A stretch of 64,000 bases of DNA from Halichoerus grypus (GCF_964656455.1 NC_135726.1:3048001-3112000); one strand, 5' to 3'. Numbered from the stretch's first letter, positions 1-10,930 are shown. Numbers and translations: made by a program. The notes: generated from the letters alone by a model not told the origin.

Positions 1-689
1 GGGTCTGCGGGACATGCCTAATACGGAATTGCCAACCAGGCCTCTCTGTCCCACTCCGGCCCGTCACTAGGCCCGTCTCCTGACACTCCCAAAGCTGAGC
101 AGCCCTGAGAGGAGCAGCCTGTGATCTGCACTGTGCTGTCCTCGGTGCAGAAATGGGGAGGCTTCTTCCTCTGGCCTCCTGTGTCCTCTGGGGACCCAGG
201 TTCCATCTCTCTTGTTGGGACACCCAAGTATGGTCTCTGTCTCCTGGTTGCTGGAAAAAGAGAGGAAGTGTCAGGAAGGCAATTTCCTTAGAAGAAATGA
301 AGACACTGCGTGGTTATTTCCACTCATGTCCTGAAGGTGCGAACGTGGTCACATGGCCACATCTAGCCGGCTTCAAGGGAGGCTGCCAACGGGTGGCCAG
401 GGGCCCGATTAAAACCCAGGGGCTTTCCTGAAGCCAAGGAAACATTGTGTTCAATCAAAGAAACACACTAGGGCTTTATTAATAAAGAAAGAGAGGGAGA
501 CAGATAGCAGGGGGCAGTTACCATCATCCGCAGCAGAGCTGCCTGCCCAGCAGGGGCCTCGTGGAGAATGCGCACAGGGCAGCCGCAGCGTGCATGAGGA
601 CTGACGGCAGTCAACGCACACTACAGTCTTCAACTCACTTCTCTCTGGTTCCGGGATACGGAGAAGACCTCGGCGTGCTATGCCCTTTT
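1..689. other. No recognised feature (unique DNA)
   Basis: I see no recognisable gene, RNA or repeat family here. The stretch is moderately GC-rich with ordinary mammalian composition. Short open frames on both strands show no domain or signal and are treated as chance. The right edge abuts an L1-like 3' segment. Confidence 0.5.
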
Positions 690-1730
690 GCGGGTCACCG
701 AAAAATGCCTGAAGTTAGGTTGGAGCAAGTGATCTTACACACTGTTGGAGGATTACAGTTTGCAACAAACTACAATTTGGAGAGTCCTATCAAAATTGTA
801 AATGTACAAATTATTTGATCTAGCAATTAAATTTCTAAGAATTTCTTCTGCAGCTATATTCACGTAAGAGTCAAAGACGTATGTTAAAAATGTTCATTGC
901 GGCATGATTTGTTATAGTAAGACTAAAAATTACCCCATGTGTCCATCAGTAGGGGGCTGGTTCAATAAATTATGCCACATCCATATAGTAAAATACTATA
1001 CAGCCATCAAAAAGAGTAAAGCATATCTGTATGTACCGACATAGAACAATCTTCAAGATATATATATACATTTTTAATTTTAATATATATTTATTTAGTA
1101 CATATTTGTATATTACTACATATATTTAATATACATATATGTAACATTTATTTATATATTATATATTTAATACACAAGTGTGTGATATGTATTATTTACA
1201 TACTATTATATATTAATATATTTAACATATATTCTATATTTTAATATATTTATATGTCATATTTATATATTACAATATATTTAATATACATATTTAGTAT
1301 ATACCACAGGGATATATTACATATACATGTATACTTTTATATATGTATATATTACATATACTTATATACATACATGTATGTATTACATATACATATATAT
1401 GTATCGTATATTTTATATATATATATATATATTAAAAAGCCAGGTAGAGAGGAGACAAACAGTGTATTTCTGTGTGTGTGGTGGGGTGTCAGGGGAGAGG
1501 CAAGCGTATAGGATGCGTGCTTGCACGTGCGTGACCCGTTGTAACCTCACACAAGGCAGTGGCAATGCTGGTGGGCTCCAGGTGGAGATACAGAGTCTGG
1601 AAGAGGAAGAAGAATTTCTTCTATCCGCTGCTCTTTGTACACGCTGATCTTTGTAAACTTGTGCACAAATCACCTCGTTTAACTTAAAAAGCCAGGCAGA
1701 TAAATGAATAGGTTGGTAGTGGGGTTTAAA
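690..1730 (+). repeat. Old L1 3' end with AT-rich expansion
   Basis: The stretch around 930-1050 matches the usual end of L1 ORF2: a three-part pattern of a 'gtccatcagta' phrase, an 'ataaattatg' phrase and a 'tactatacagccatcaaaaa' phrase. The frame is broken by stops, so the copy is dead. An AT tract of about 380 bases (1057-1434) sits where the L1 3' end should continue. L1-like sequence seems to resume around 1640-1720. The exact L1M subfamily is not determined. Confidence 0.7.
1057..1434. repeat. AT-rich alternating TA/TATG tract
   Basis: About 380 bases are nearly pure A and T with irregular TATA, TATG and TATTA units, ending in a pure (AT)n run near 1417-1432. The tract lies inside the 3' part of an old L1, so it probably grew from an A/T-rich L1 tail or 3' UTR. 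The open frames across it (Tyr/Ile-rich) are by-products of the repeat. Confidence 0.9.
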
Positions 1731-2364
1731 AATTCTCAAGGGCGAAACCTTCTGTTTTGGTGGCCCCCTCCCTGCTGGGCTGACCTGAACCATCACCTGC
1801 AGGTTCCCCAGCAGAGCTCATCCACGGCCCAGCCAGGGACCCCACTGCCAGGACAGATGCTCAGCTCTGGAAACCATCGCAGCGACTCTACTGTTTATGA
1901 AACCCGAATGCGGCAGCCGCCTGATGGAAACTTCCCAGATCCCTGGGCAGGCTTCTGTCCCCGCCATGGTTTCACTGCTACGCGGCTTGTAACTGCAGTG
2001 TTCACGGGGTTTCCACAGCCTCATTAGAGCTGCTCTGTCCAGAAAACAGATATTCCAAAGACTTTTTAGGACACAAAACACTCTCTACACGGTGATTCCA
2101 CACATTATAAACCAGCAGCATCAACAACAAAAACAAACGAGAAAACAGAGCGACAGAAATAAAATCCTAAAGCTGGCGTATTTGGGATAACATGGGCCAA
2201 GGTGCCCATGTGGCTTATTTTTAAACTGTAGATGGTGTTTTCTGTTTTCTTCTTTTTGATGATCTGTAGTTTTTCATTTTTCTGGAGTGAACAGAGAGCA
2301 AGGAAAGATAGCATGAAAAGCAGGGAAATATACTTTCCCCAGCTGTGTCGAAGTGCACCTCAGC
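1731..2364. other. No recognised feature (unique DNA)
   Basis: Nothing I recognise. Two stretches (1800-2000 and 2100-2330) have ordinary composition with no clear repeat match and no plausible exon. Confidence 0.4.
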
Positions 2365-2740
2365 ACACACAATTCACACTATTGAAGTGTGCAGCTCAGG
2401 GATTCTCAGTCTCCTCAGTGATACGTGCAGCCGTCACCACAGTCAGTAGTGGAATGTTTTCTTTACCCCAGAAGGAAGTCTCGTGTGCTCGCAGTGCTCG
2501 CGTACCCGTTTCCCTGCAGCCCTGGGCAACCGGGAGTCTGCTTCCTGCATCTGGGCATCTCCCTCTTGTGGACATTTCATGCCGAGGGAATCACACTCAG
2601 TGGTCCTTTGTGTCTGGCTTCTTTCACTTAGCAAAATGCTTTCAAGGTCCATGCTGTCGTGTGCGTCCATGCCTTGTTCCTTTTTACCCGCCATATAATA
2701 CTCCCCTGAGTGAGCCATTCTGCTTTTTTAAATCTCAGAA
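2365..2740 (-). repeat. L1 3' UTR/ORF2 end, antisense
   Basis: On the plus strand this reads as the reverse of a common old L1 3' end: 'gggcatctccctcttgtgga', then 'ggcttctttcacttagcaaa', then 'catataatactcccc'. The same element recurs antisense at 20,958-21,485 and in sense orientation at the end of 15,718-16,585, which gives an internal cross-check of the family assignment. Confidence 0.75.
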
Positions 2741-3134
2741 TTTGCACAGCAGCTGTGAAAATAGCAATCATAATGTATTTGCCCAGCACCTCTCGCTTCC
2801 CTAGATTCTCAGTCTGCTTGTCTGGGTCACCAGCCAGGACCTCCCCACCAATTCTCCCCTCAGTATAAGCTTTCCGGACGTGGCAGCTCACATTTCACCT
2901 TTGGCTGTGGCTTCGAGTCCAGGCAAGTTGAGGGACCAGATGGGAAAGGAATTCCATGTGGGGCGGGGGAGGCAATATTAATGATCAGACATTTGGGGTC
3001 TTGCTCTCCATTGAACCTGCCCCCCCTATGCTGCAGCCATCAGCCTTTGGGAGGGAAACAGGATAAGGAACACAGAATACGGGGGTCAGAGAAACAGCTG
3101 CAGCCAAGAGAAGGCAAGGTGGTCAGGCAAGGGC
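2741..3134. other. No recognised feature
   Basis: Ordinary unique sequence. I see no repeat match or exon-like segment. Confidence 0.4.
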
Positions 3135-3187
3135 GATACCTGGGGAGATGCATGCCTCCTCCTTCGAGAAGCCTTTCCTGACTGTCC
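3135..3187 (+). repeat. L2 fragment
   Basis: A short match to the L2 ORF2 C-terminal region: 'ctccttcgagaagcctttcc' followed by 'tgactgtcc', as in the familiar 'gaagccttccctgac' phrase of L2. It is too short to classify further. Confidence 0.5.
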
Positions 3188-3227
3188 TTGCCCATGGTGA
3201 TCTGGGAAAAGGGAGGGAGGACAGAAA

Positions 3228-3312
3228 CTGAGACTCAAATATCAACTGAGTCATCTGCATGCTTCGGGCAATTTACTTCCCTTCTCTGTACCCCAGTTTC
3301 CCTATTTGTCAT
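3228..3312 (+). repeat. MIR SINE fragment
   Basis: Contains the MIR core in sense order: 'cgggcaatttacttcccttc', then 'tctgtaccccagtttcccta'. About 80 bases are recognisable and are strongly diverged from consensus, as expected for this ancient family. Confidence 0.6.
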
Positions 3313-3389
3313 CCACATCACATTTTCCAGAGATGACCCCAGCAGTATCCATCCGTCCCTCATGCACATCTACAGTGGGTGGGCTGGGG

Positions 3390-3800
3390 TCCATGTGCCC
3401 TCCCTCTGAGTCTGGGCGGGCTTGTGACTCACTGACAGCCATGGGAATGCGGCAGAGGCTAGTCAGAATGGGCAGTGCCGCTCCCACCTTCTCCAGAACG
3501 CTCGTGCGTGGGGCACTAGACCACCATGCTGTGAGGAAGCCCAAGCCCTGTGAGGAGCTTTTGAGACTCGGGGTCATCCCAGCCCAGGCAGGAGCCTTCA
3601 GATGGTTCAACCTCCCATACCCCTCCCCAGCCCCAGAGTCTTCCCAGCTGAAGCCGCAGCTACAGCAGAGCACAGACAAGTCATCTCCGCTATGCTCTGT
3701 ACAAATTCCTGACCCACAGAGGCCACGAGCCTGGTAAACTCGTTGTTTCAGGCCACTGAGTATGGGGGAGATTTGCTCCACATAATAGAATTGTGGGAGG
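3390..3800 (+). repeat. LTR-like dispersed repeat (family shared with 10,600 and 39,040)
   Basis: Reads like an old LTR-type repeat that starts with a 'cttgtgactcactgacagcc' type phrase and ends near a 'gttgtttcaggccactgagt' phrase (consensus-like 'gttgttttaagccactaagt'). Similar sequences occur at 10,600-10,930 and 39,040-39,370. I know the consensus as a common mammalian repeat but cannot name the subfamily. Confidence 0.5.
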
Positions 3801-3974
3801 ATGGCCAGGGCCAAACCACAGACTTCAGCAAAAGAGCCTGATAAAGGAGGAGCCACGGGGTCTCAGCCTGCCTTCCCTGTCTCCTTCCAGCTCCTATGCT
3901 GCCTGTTCTCCACATAACAGCCTGGAGCTCAAGACTCACGAACATTAATGAAAATTCTACCAAAACATCATGTC

Positions 3975-4135
3975 CTCAGCTGGATCATGGGCATCTTAAA
4001 GGCAAGAACCATGCCTGGCTCACCTCTGTAGAGCAGACCTGGCACACGGGGCCACACCTAGAAGGCAGAGACCTGACCGGGCTCATCTCTGTAACCCCAA
4101 TGCCCTGCACATAGTAGGTGTTCAATTAATTCTAG
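3975..4135 (+). repeat. L2 LINE 3' end
   Basis: Matches the diagnostic L2 3' terminus: 'gcaagaaccatgcctggctc' (consensus-like 'gggcagggaccatgtctg'), then 'ctgtaaccccaatgccctgc', then 'acatagtaggtgttcaatta'. Only the non-coding end is present. Confidence 0.8.
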
Positions 4136-4699
4136 TCTGTGACTTGGACATAAACCATGATCACTTCTCTTAAAGAGCTTTGAACTTTTTCCCTCTTTTT
4201 TGGATTTTTTTTCCTAAAATTCTGTACTTCTTAAAGGATAATGTGGTAATACAAGCCAACCCTGGACTATCTGTTTAATCTTTCTTCCCCTAAATATTAG
4301 CTCAGTGGGAAAAGGAGCCTAACCTCTCTGTATATTTTTCTCTGTGTATACTTTTGGCCAGAAGGCTGGAAAACCCAGGACTAAAGCAAGATGCTTTGAG
4401 ATTCTGGGAAAAGATGGAGAGAAACCTCCTGTCAAGGAAGGAAGAGGGGTGTTCGGAGGGGGGGGGGGGACAAGGACAGATGTGACACATCTCCTGTAGA
4501 AGGGCTCTGTCTGAGGATTTGCCTGTCTTACGCATGAGTGACTCTCAGTGACAAGCGTGTGCACCTCCATGACCCCGAGGGGAGGACAGTTTGCAGCTGG
4601 GGCCACTGCTCGGACCGACCTGAGCCAGGCTGGGGGCACAGACCCCTTTGCTCTGATTCCCTTCTCCAAAGACACGTGGGGCTGAACTGTGTTGGCGGC
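4136..4699. other. No recognised feature; 12-G run
   Basis: Mostly unique. A run of twelve G residues lies at 4458-4469. No exon or RNA gene is evident. Confidence 0.4.
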
Positions 4700-4805
4700 C
4701 GAGCGACCCAACCGATTTACTAAAGGCCAGTGAATGTTATACTCAAGCTGGGTGCACTTTATGGTGTGCAAATGCTACTTCAATAAGGCTGTTTAAAAAG
4801 ACGAT
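4700..4805 (+). repeat. L1 3' terminus fragment
   Basis: The phrase 'gggtgcactttatggtgtgc' followed by 'acttcaataaggctgttt' mirrors the classic L1 3' end ('gtgcattttattgtatgtaa ... cctcaataaagctgtt'). An A-rich stretch and then an alternating purine-pyrimidine tract follow directly, which is a common fate of L1 tails. Confidence 0.65.
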
Positions 4806-5020
4806 GTCATTGGAAAAATTACATAAACACACATATATGTACATATGGATATATAAACTCGTGTGTATATTGTACACACACGTACATATCTGCGTCTACA
4901 TATACACACCCATGCGTGTATTGTGTGCACATATGTGCACATATGTACAGACACATATCTATATATACATATTGCATGCATATATGCACACACGTACATG
5001 TACATGTGCATGTATAATTT
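4806..5020. repeat. Alternating TA/CA/TG microsatellite
   Basis: About 215 bases of near-continuous alternating purine-pyrimidine sequence mix ATAT, ACAC, GTGT and GCAT steps. It directly follows an L1 3' end, so it probably arose from the L1 tail. Such tracts favour Z-DNA or slipped structures. The Cys/Tyr/His-rich open frames across it are artefacts. Confidence 0.9.
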
Positions 5021-5139
5021 AATGTGTAAAGAAGCCAGGCCCTTTCTAATGGGAAGAGTCCCAGACCGAGAGGCAGGAGGCCTGACCTAGCCCCAGCTCT
5101 GCCACTCACATGCAGAGTGGCCCTACCAGGACACTGGCT

Positions 5140-5339
5140 CTCTCCGGACCACATCCATCAGTCTCCCCCTCTTCTCTCTAGAACTGTTTCTCACCCGGCA
5201 GCCAGAGGGACCCTTTGAAAACGTCGGTCCTCTGGTCAAACCCTCCAACAGTTTCCAAAGCCTGTCAGAGTAGAAGCTGCAGTTCTTTTGGTGATCTCCC
5301 TGGGTCCTTACAAGGCCCTAGAGTAGCCCTAGCCAGTAG
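5140..5339 (+). repeat. L2 LINE, 5' portion of a split copy
   Basis: Matches L2 ORF2: 'ggtcaaaccctccaacagtt' and 'gtcagagtagaagctgcagt' correspond to the consensus phrases on crude alignment, with 'tacaaggccctagagtagcc' next. The copy stops where a hAT fragment begins and resumes at about 5,480. Confidence 0.75.
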
Positions 5340-5475
5340 ATGGAATGTTCTAGATCTGTGCCATTCACGATGGTAGCCACCAGCCACGGGTGCCTGTTGA
5401 GCAACTTGAAATGCATCTCCTGTGGCTGAGGAGTCGATTTTATTGTAATTAACGTAAACATAAATGTAAGGAGCC
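5340..5475 (-). mobile_element. hAT-type DNA transposon fragment nested in L2
   Basis: The segment 'gtgccattcacgatggtagc' followed by 'caccagccacgggtgcctgt' and 'gagcaacttgaaatgcatct' belongs to the non-autonomous hAT family whose ends read like 'tgtccaatagaa'. A longer copy in opposite orientation lies at 35,763-36,062. It interrupts an L2, so it inserted after the L2 did. Confidence 0.65.
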
Positions 5476-5815
5476 ACACATGAACTAGTGACTTCTGTCA
5501 TCCCCCGACCCTCCCCAACCTGAATCCCTTCAACCTCATCCCCCAACTTTCCCCTCATTCTCTCCATTCCAGCCACATGGGACTCCTCACTGTTCTGCCA
5601 CCTCTTCTGCCCCAGGGCCTTTGCACCAGCAGTTCCCTTAGGAATAAGGAAGCAGTGCTGCTTCCCTATTAATTATGTTTCCCGCTCACTGTCTGGAAGG
5701 TTGGCCCCATGAAAACAGGGACCCCTGCCCATTCTGTACATTCGTGCTTCTCAAGCTTTTAGAATCGTGCTTGGCATATAGCAGATGCTCAGCAAATATT
5801 TGTTGAATAAAAAAA
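5476..5815 (+). repeat. L2 LINE, 3' portion of a split copy
   Basis: Continues the L2 begun at 5,140: 'cagggcctttgcaccagcag', then 'ttcccttaggaataaggaag', then the hallmark 3' end 'cttggcatatagcagatgct' and 'cagcaaatatttgttgaata', ending in an A run at 5,811. Confidence 0.85.
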
Positions 5816-5829
5816 AACTGAAAGAAGAC

Positions 5830-7059
5830 TCCTGCTCTGGAGTCTGGAGAAGGATGGTCTGACCCTTTAGTGTGCCACATGCAGCCTGCCCTGGGTCTTT
5901 CTAGCTCACAGGATCCCAGATGCCCTGACCCTCCTGTGTCCGAGCAGATAGAAGGCTTCGGTCTGAGATAGCAAGCTACCCCATTCCCAGGCATCCTCGC
6001 TTTACATGGCTCACAAAGACGTTTGCGCTGTTAACCCGGCCGTGATAGGCTGGCAAGTGGGAGGGGCTCGGCCTGGAGAGTCCCCACCAACCCCCCACAA
6101 ACCCCCTCTCCCCAGCGTTTCCCGGACGCCGCGGCCTTCTGCGTCAAGTGGAGAGCTGGGAATGGTGAACTCATGTTATTGTACAATCTATCAGCCCACG
6201 CCGCTCAGCCACCCGCCTTCTTCGCATCTGGGAGGGAAGGCTGGCTTCTCAGTGAGAAGCCAAGGCTTTGGATTCCCACAAACACACTCAGCAAAGGGCA
6301 ACGGGAAGTTAGGTCCCCTCCCAGACCAACCCCCTTCGCCCGAACTTCTGGTCTATACGTTGGGTCTAGCTTCTCCCCTGAAGTAATTCACCCTTGCTAA
6401 GTCTCTAGGAACCTGGATGCTCCCAAAATACGGACACCTCCCAGACTTTGTCCCCTCTAGAAATTTCGTTTGGCCTTCCTTTGTCCTGGAACACTTTGTC
6501 CCTGTAACAATACCCAGATGTCCCAACACATCGGGAAGGCCGTTTGTGGCCTGGCTGATAGATGCCGTGCCCTGGGCTCCCTGCAGCCCCAATGCCGCTT
6601 ACAAAGGCAGGGCTGCTCTGCACGCTCACTCCGACAGAGCTTTACTCTCCTGGCCAAACCAAACCTTTAAATGGTAGAGAGGCATTTAGATTTCTTTTCT
6701 GCCCAGCTGACAGTAGGTTTACAGTTTATAATCTGGCCTTTGTAAAAGCATTTGTCAGCCTGGATATTTCATTTTAAGCTCGACCACCCATGCAGAGGGA
6801 CAGGCAGGAAGCGGCCCTTCATTTGCACCAACAGTCAACTTGGAGGTTGGCTGCAGAATCACAGAATTCAGTCGCAAAGGGGGACTTTTTTGGCATTATC
6901 TACTTCGCATCTCCCGGCGAAAGCAGCCCTTGTTTATAAGAAGCAATTCCTGAATGCTAAATTTGGAAATTCTACGTATTCCTCTAATCCGCTGGCCCCG
7001 AGCAGGACCCGGGCCTCCTCTAAGAAGATTCTCCACTTCCCCAGAGTCCCTTGGGTCTC
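5830..7059. other. Unique DNA without recognised repeats (possible noncoding conservation)
   Basis: This stretch contains no repeat family I recognise, which is unusual for a window otherwise littered with ancient repeats. It mixes GC-rich parts (6,000-6,600) with AT-richer parts rich in TTTAAA and TTTATAA motifs (6,650-7,000). I see no exon. Lack of repeats together with neighbouring promoter-like motifs makes it a candidate regulatory block, but conservation cannot be judged from one sequence. Confidence 0.35.
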
Positions 7060-7320
7060 CAGCTGAACCTCCCGGCGTGACAGGGAAGGCCCGAGCACGG
7101 CGGGCCGGGCAGCCAGGGGCCCACTCAACCTAAGCACTTCTTCTGTCAGCCAAGAAGGCGCTCCCTGGCCGGCGGCGGGTTTATTTTTAAGTGCTTGTGT
7201 ACCAGTGTATATAACACGGCTCCCTCCAGGCCGGCCCAGCCCGAGCTTTGGCAGCATCTCCGGACTCTGGCCCGTGGGAGTGGACTCGGGAGGAGGGGGA
7301 GGCCGGTACAAGGCAGCATT
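7060..7320 (+). promoter_or_regulatory. Promoter-like site: MEF2 consensus plus TATA box
   Basis: A perfect MEF2 consensus (YTAWWWWTAR) lies at 7,181-7,190. Seventeen bases later, at 7,208-7,214, is a TATATAA box. Both sit in GC-rich surroundings (7,060-7,310) with several CpGs. If functional, transcription would start near 7,238-7,245 and run rightward. Downstream I see no open frame with recognisable product and only weak possible splice donors. The spacing resembles tissue-specific (muscle or neuron) promoters, but AT-rich motifs this short occur by chance. Confidence 0.3.
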
Positions 7321-7879
7321 AACTGATACGGAGTCTCAGTAGCTCGAGCTGGCATGATAGTGGGGAAGGAATGTAATATAATAAGTAACACTCAGGTTTT
7401 AGCTGCTTTGCTTGAAGACATTTTCAAGGGAGGAAATAACACCGTTTCGGACGACAGATGAAGGAGACAAGTCCGCGATGGTTCATTTACACAGCTCACT
7501 GCCCCTCCCACACCTTCCACCTGAGCCAGAAAGCTGGAATTCGGCTTTGAGCTCTCCTGCCGCCTCCCCTCCCGCTGCCAGACCTTTCTGCCTCAGAGCT
7601 CACACCTCTGTGGTCTAAGCTGTACACACATGACCCCCTTCAGGGGACCCAAGGGGAGCTGGCTGGTAGGGACCCAGAAGTGTAAAACCAAGGCGCTTCC
7701 CCACTGTGTCTTCACATCTCTTCTTGCCCTGCATCTGGGGTGACTTTTCTTGCCACCCACAAGCAAGGTGCGCCCCGGACTCCTGGACCTACTCAGAGAC
7801 AGAGGAAGAAATGGGTCACGTGTTTGGAGCATAGACTACATGCCAGCGACTTACTCCTGTGGGGTCACTTTATCCTGGG
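7321..7879. other. No recognised feature (unique DNA)
   Basis: This lies downstream of the promoter-like site. It would contain the first transcribed sequence if that site works. I see no recognisable repeat or coding segment. Confidence 0.3.
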
Positions 7880-8290
7880 TCAGGTTGGGTGTCTCTCAAG
7901 CAGAGCCTGAGTCAAGGATTCACACACAAGTAGATGATCCGGGAGGCGATCCCGAAAACACCAGTAGGGGAGTGATGATGTGAGGCAGGGAAGGGAAAGA
8001 GGCCTCCAGGCCCCTTGTCAAACAGGTTACCCCCTGGGGGGCCCTGCAGAGTAATCCCTCTGGGGAGTTCCATGGAGCAGTGTAGAACATGCATCCCAGA
8101 TCTTCCCGTTCTGAGGGGACTGGGACTTGGGGATTACCCATCATCTCACCGGCTCCCATCATCATTGGCTGAGGGATGCTCCCACGTGGCCTTTTGTACA
8201 CACGGGCCGAACTGGCTCTGAGAGCTGGACAAAGCCTTCAGGCAAAGAAACACAGTGCAGGCAGTTGGAACCCTGAGGGGGAAGGGTATG
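7880..8290 (+). repeat. Dispersed repeat, copy A (paralogous with 11,690)
   Basis: Shares ordered blocks with 11,690-12,060: 'gcagagcctgagtcaaggat' versus 'gcagagcctgaggcaaggac', then a 'gggaggcgatcccgaaaac' block versus 'gggaggtgaccccaggaagc', then 'cagggaaggg'. I recall this as a dispersed mammalian repeat but cannot name it. A weaker third member may lie at 49,665-49,900. Confidence 0.55.
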
Positions 8291-9540
8291 GATGGGCACA
8301 GAGAACCTAAGGTCACTTAAGTAGAAAGGAATGGAGACAGACCCAAACCTAGGTGGCCTTACACATTCTTAACCCTCACCCCACTGCCTCACTTATCAAA
8401 CACGAAACCTGGTTTGTTTGGCGTAGAGCCCTCTCGCCAAACCACGCTTTGGTTTCTGTTCATGCATTATCAATTCAAATGAATGTCCATGAAAGCTTCC
8501 TGGTTTCTTACAAGAGACACATATTTTGTTTGGAGAGATTTCTCACATGCTACATTGCAAATACTCCAACCCCAAAGACTAATGTTACCCTTAAAGTGGC
8601 TATAACCAAATTCCATTGGGAATATCCAAGCCATACCCAATTTCACTAGAAGTCTATGCCAAAACATATTTTACCCTCTAAAAATTAAGACTTCAGTGTA
8701 AAAGAGAGCTGTGGAGACTAGTTTTTAACTGAATGACTACATGGATATTGGGTTGGGCTGAACACTTACTCATATAGATGTGCATGGAGTAGCTCCAGAT
8801 CTCCTAAAATATTGATGACTTAAAGCAATTTCTTCTCTAAGAGTAGACAACCTGACCTAGAATTGAGAGAGAATCAACCAGTGTCAGCAATAAAGATATT
8901 ACAAATCTAGCGGTGAGGGGTGGATACAAAAATGGTTCAAACTCATTTATCCAGGGAAGTTAGGATAGTGTTACCCTGCTGTTTGTTTTTACAGTGAGAT
9001 TATTTTACATTTTTCAAATGACATAACATTTCTCTTATTCAAAGGATCAATTTAGCTCATAGAAGAACTTACCCTCACACTTTTTTGTTATTAAAAAGCT
9101 CAAAAGGGCTGCCTGCATCCTCAAAGTCATATAGACCAACACACTGATTTTGCTGATGTCACATAGAGCTGACATGTAACCCCACATATATTTATATAGT
9201 GGTTTCCCAGATTTTTCATTTAACAGTGATTCTCCCTGTGAAGCCTCATGGAGAACTTCAGTATGTGAAGCAGATAAATATGAAGCCATTTTGATAGAAA
9301 TCGGGCAAGGAGTTCTGGTTGAAACTTCTATTTCCCCTTTCCCCTGCATAGTGTTTGCTCATGTACCTCCAAGCAACTCCAAGTACTGAAGAAACCAGCA
9401 TGAAAACCATTAATCCAGACCAAACTCTACACCTGACACATGAGAATAGTAAGACCAAGTGATTTTAGGTCATTTGGGTAACATAGCAGAACAAGTCTAC
9501 AGGCTGACCCAAATCAGAATCCAACTCTCTTAACTCTGGG
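8291..9540. other. No recognised feature (AT-rich unique DNA)
   Basis: About 1.2 kb of AT-richer sequence without a clear repeat match. It may contain the 5' continuation of the L1 that becomes recognisable at 9,541. I see no exon or RNA. Confidence 0.4.
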
Positions 9541-10490
9541 CTGCCCTCTGGAGCCGTAGGTAAACCAGAATACTCAGCAGAGATTCCAGAAGGGCCGTGC
9601 CTTAGCAGTAGGGCTAAAGGGACCCTAGAGGCAAAGCTACTCTAGACCTTCCCTAACAAAGATTAAAACAAGCCTCAAAAGGATCAAGCTGACTTTCAAG
9701 TAACTTAACCTCCTGCCAAAATAAATTTCAACCCTCTTTAAAGGAAGACAACCAAATCCAACAGCTCAGTAACAAGCATTTGTAATGTTTGGCATCCAAT
9801 CAAAAATTACTAGACATGTGAAAAGCAGTAAAATGTGACCTCTAACCAGAATAAAAATCAGTCAGAAGAAACAGAGCCAAAGAGTGACAGCAATGTTAGA
9901 ATTAGCATGGAAGGACTTTAAGCTGCTTTCTTAATATGCTCAAGGATTTAAAGAAAAACATGAACATAATGGAGAAAGAATTGGAAGGCATGAAAAAGAA
10001 CAGAATAGGAAGTTTAGAGCAGAGAACACTGTTTGTAAGATGAGATTTCCACTGGGTGGGCTTTACAGAAGACTACCTGCTGCAGAAGAAGAGATCAGGG
10101 AACTTGTGGGCATAGCAAGGTAGACCATATAAACCAAAACAGTTCCATGGGACAACATCAAACAGAATGATATGCATGTAATTGAAGTCCCATAAGGAGA
10201 GGATAGAGAGAGAGAAATTTTTTGAAGAAATAATGGCCAAAATTTTTCCAAATTTGATGAAAACTATAAACCCACTCATCCAAGAAGATTAATGAAACTC
10301 AAGTAGGATAAACACAAAGAAAACCACACCAAGGCACATCGTGATGAAATTGCCAAAAACCAGCAATAAAGTATAAAATTTAAAACCCAGAGGGAAGAAA
10401 ACACATCGAGTTCAGAGGAACTAAACGTAAGGATCCTCACAGACTTCTCATCAGGAGAGGGAGCAATCATGGCTGCAGGAAGCTGGTGAA
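9541..10490 (+). repeat. Old L1 5' UTR/ORF1 region
   Basis: The order of blocks matches the 5' half of old mammalian L1: 'agggctaaagggaccctaga', 'aagctgactttcaagtaact', 'ggcatccaatcaaaaattac', then the ORF1 segment 'gaagaaataatggccaaaat' and 'aaatttgatgaaaactataa', then 'accaaggcacatcgtgatga'. Stops break ORF1, so it is inert. The rest of the L1 is absent downstream. Confidence 0.8.
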
Positions 10491-10599
10491 CGAGGAATCC
10501 CAACTAGATTAGGAAGCCATGGTTAAGCTTTGGATGGAAAGGCATGCCACCCTACAACGATCTGTGCCAGCAAAGTGTATGCCTCACGTGCTGCCTCTC

Positions 10600-10930
10600 A
10601 ACTCATGAGATTCATCCCCTGTGGTAGATCAGATCATTGTTCAACACACATTCATTCCTTCCTGAGCCCCAGCCTCCGTGGGAGCTTGACTTTAAGCTTG
10701 GCCATGCGGCTTGCTCCAGCTAAGAGATTAAGCAGGCATTACACTAGCAAAGGCATGATATGTACTCACACAGTTGGGTTTTCCTTCTTGCAGTCCTGTC
10801 TTTGACCACGAGTAGAACATGCCCTGGCCAGAGCCTCGCACAGCTGAGCCCACCCTGTATCAGCCCAACCTAGTCCAATCTCAGCCAACCTCAGAGATGC
10901 ATGAGCAAGAAATAAATGCTTATTCTTATA
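10600..10930 (+). repeat. LTR-like dispersed repeat with polyadenylation motif
   Basis: Same family as 3,390 and 39,040. It includes Gln/Pro-type phrases rich in 'agccaacc' and 'cagcccaacc', and an AATAAA signal at about 10,911 ('gcaagaaataaatgcttatt'), which corresponds to the 3' end of the family consensus. Class is inferred, not certain. Confidence 0.5.

Noticed and set aside
7321..7420. Possible miR-1/206-like hairpin near 'ggaaggaatgtaatat'
   Set aside because: The word only loosely resembles the miR-1 family mature sequence, the seed context is wrong, and I could find no complementary arm within 60 bases.
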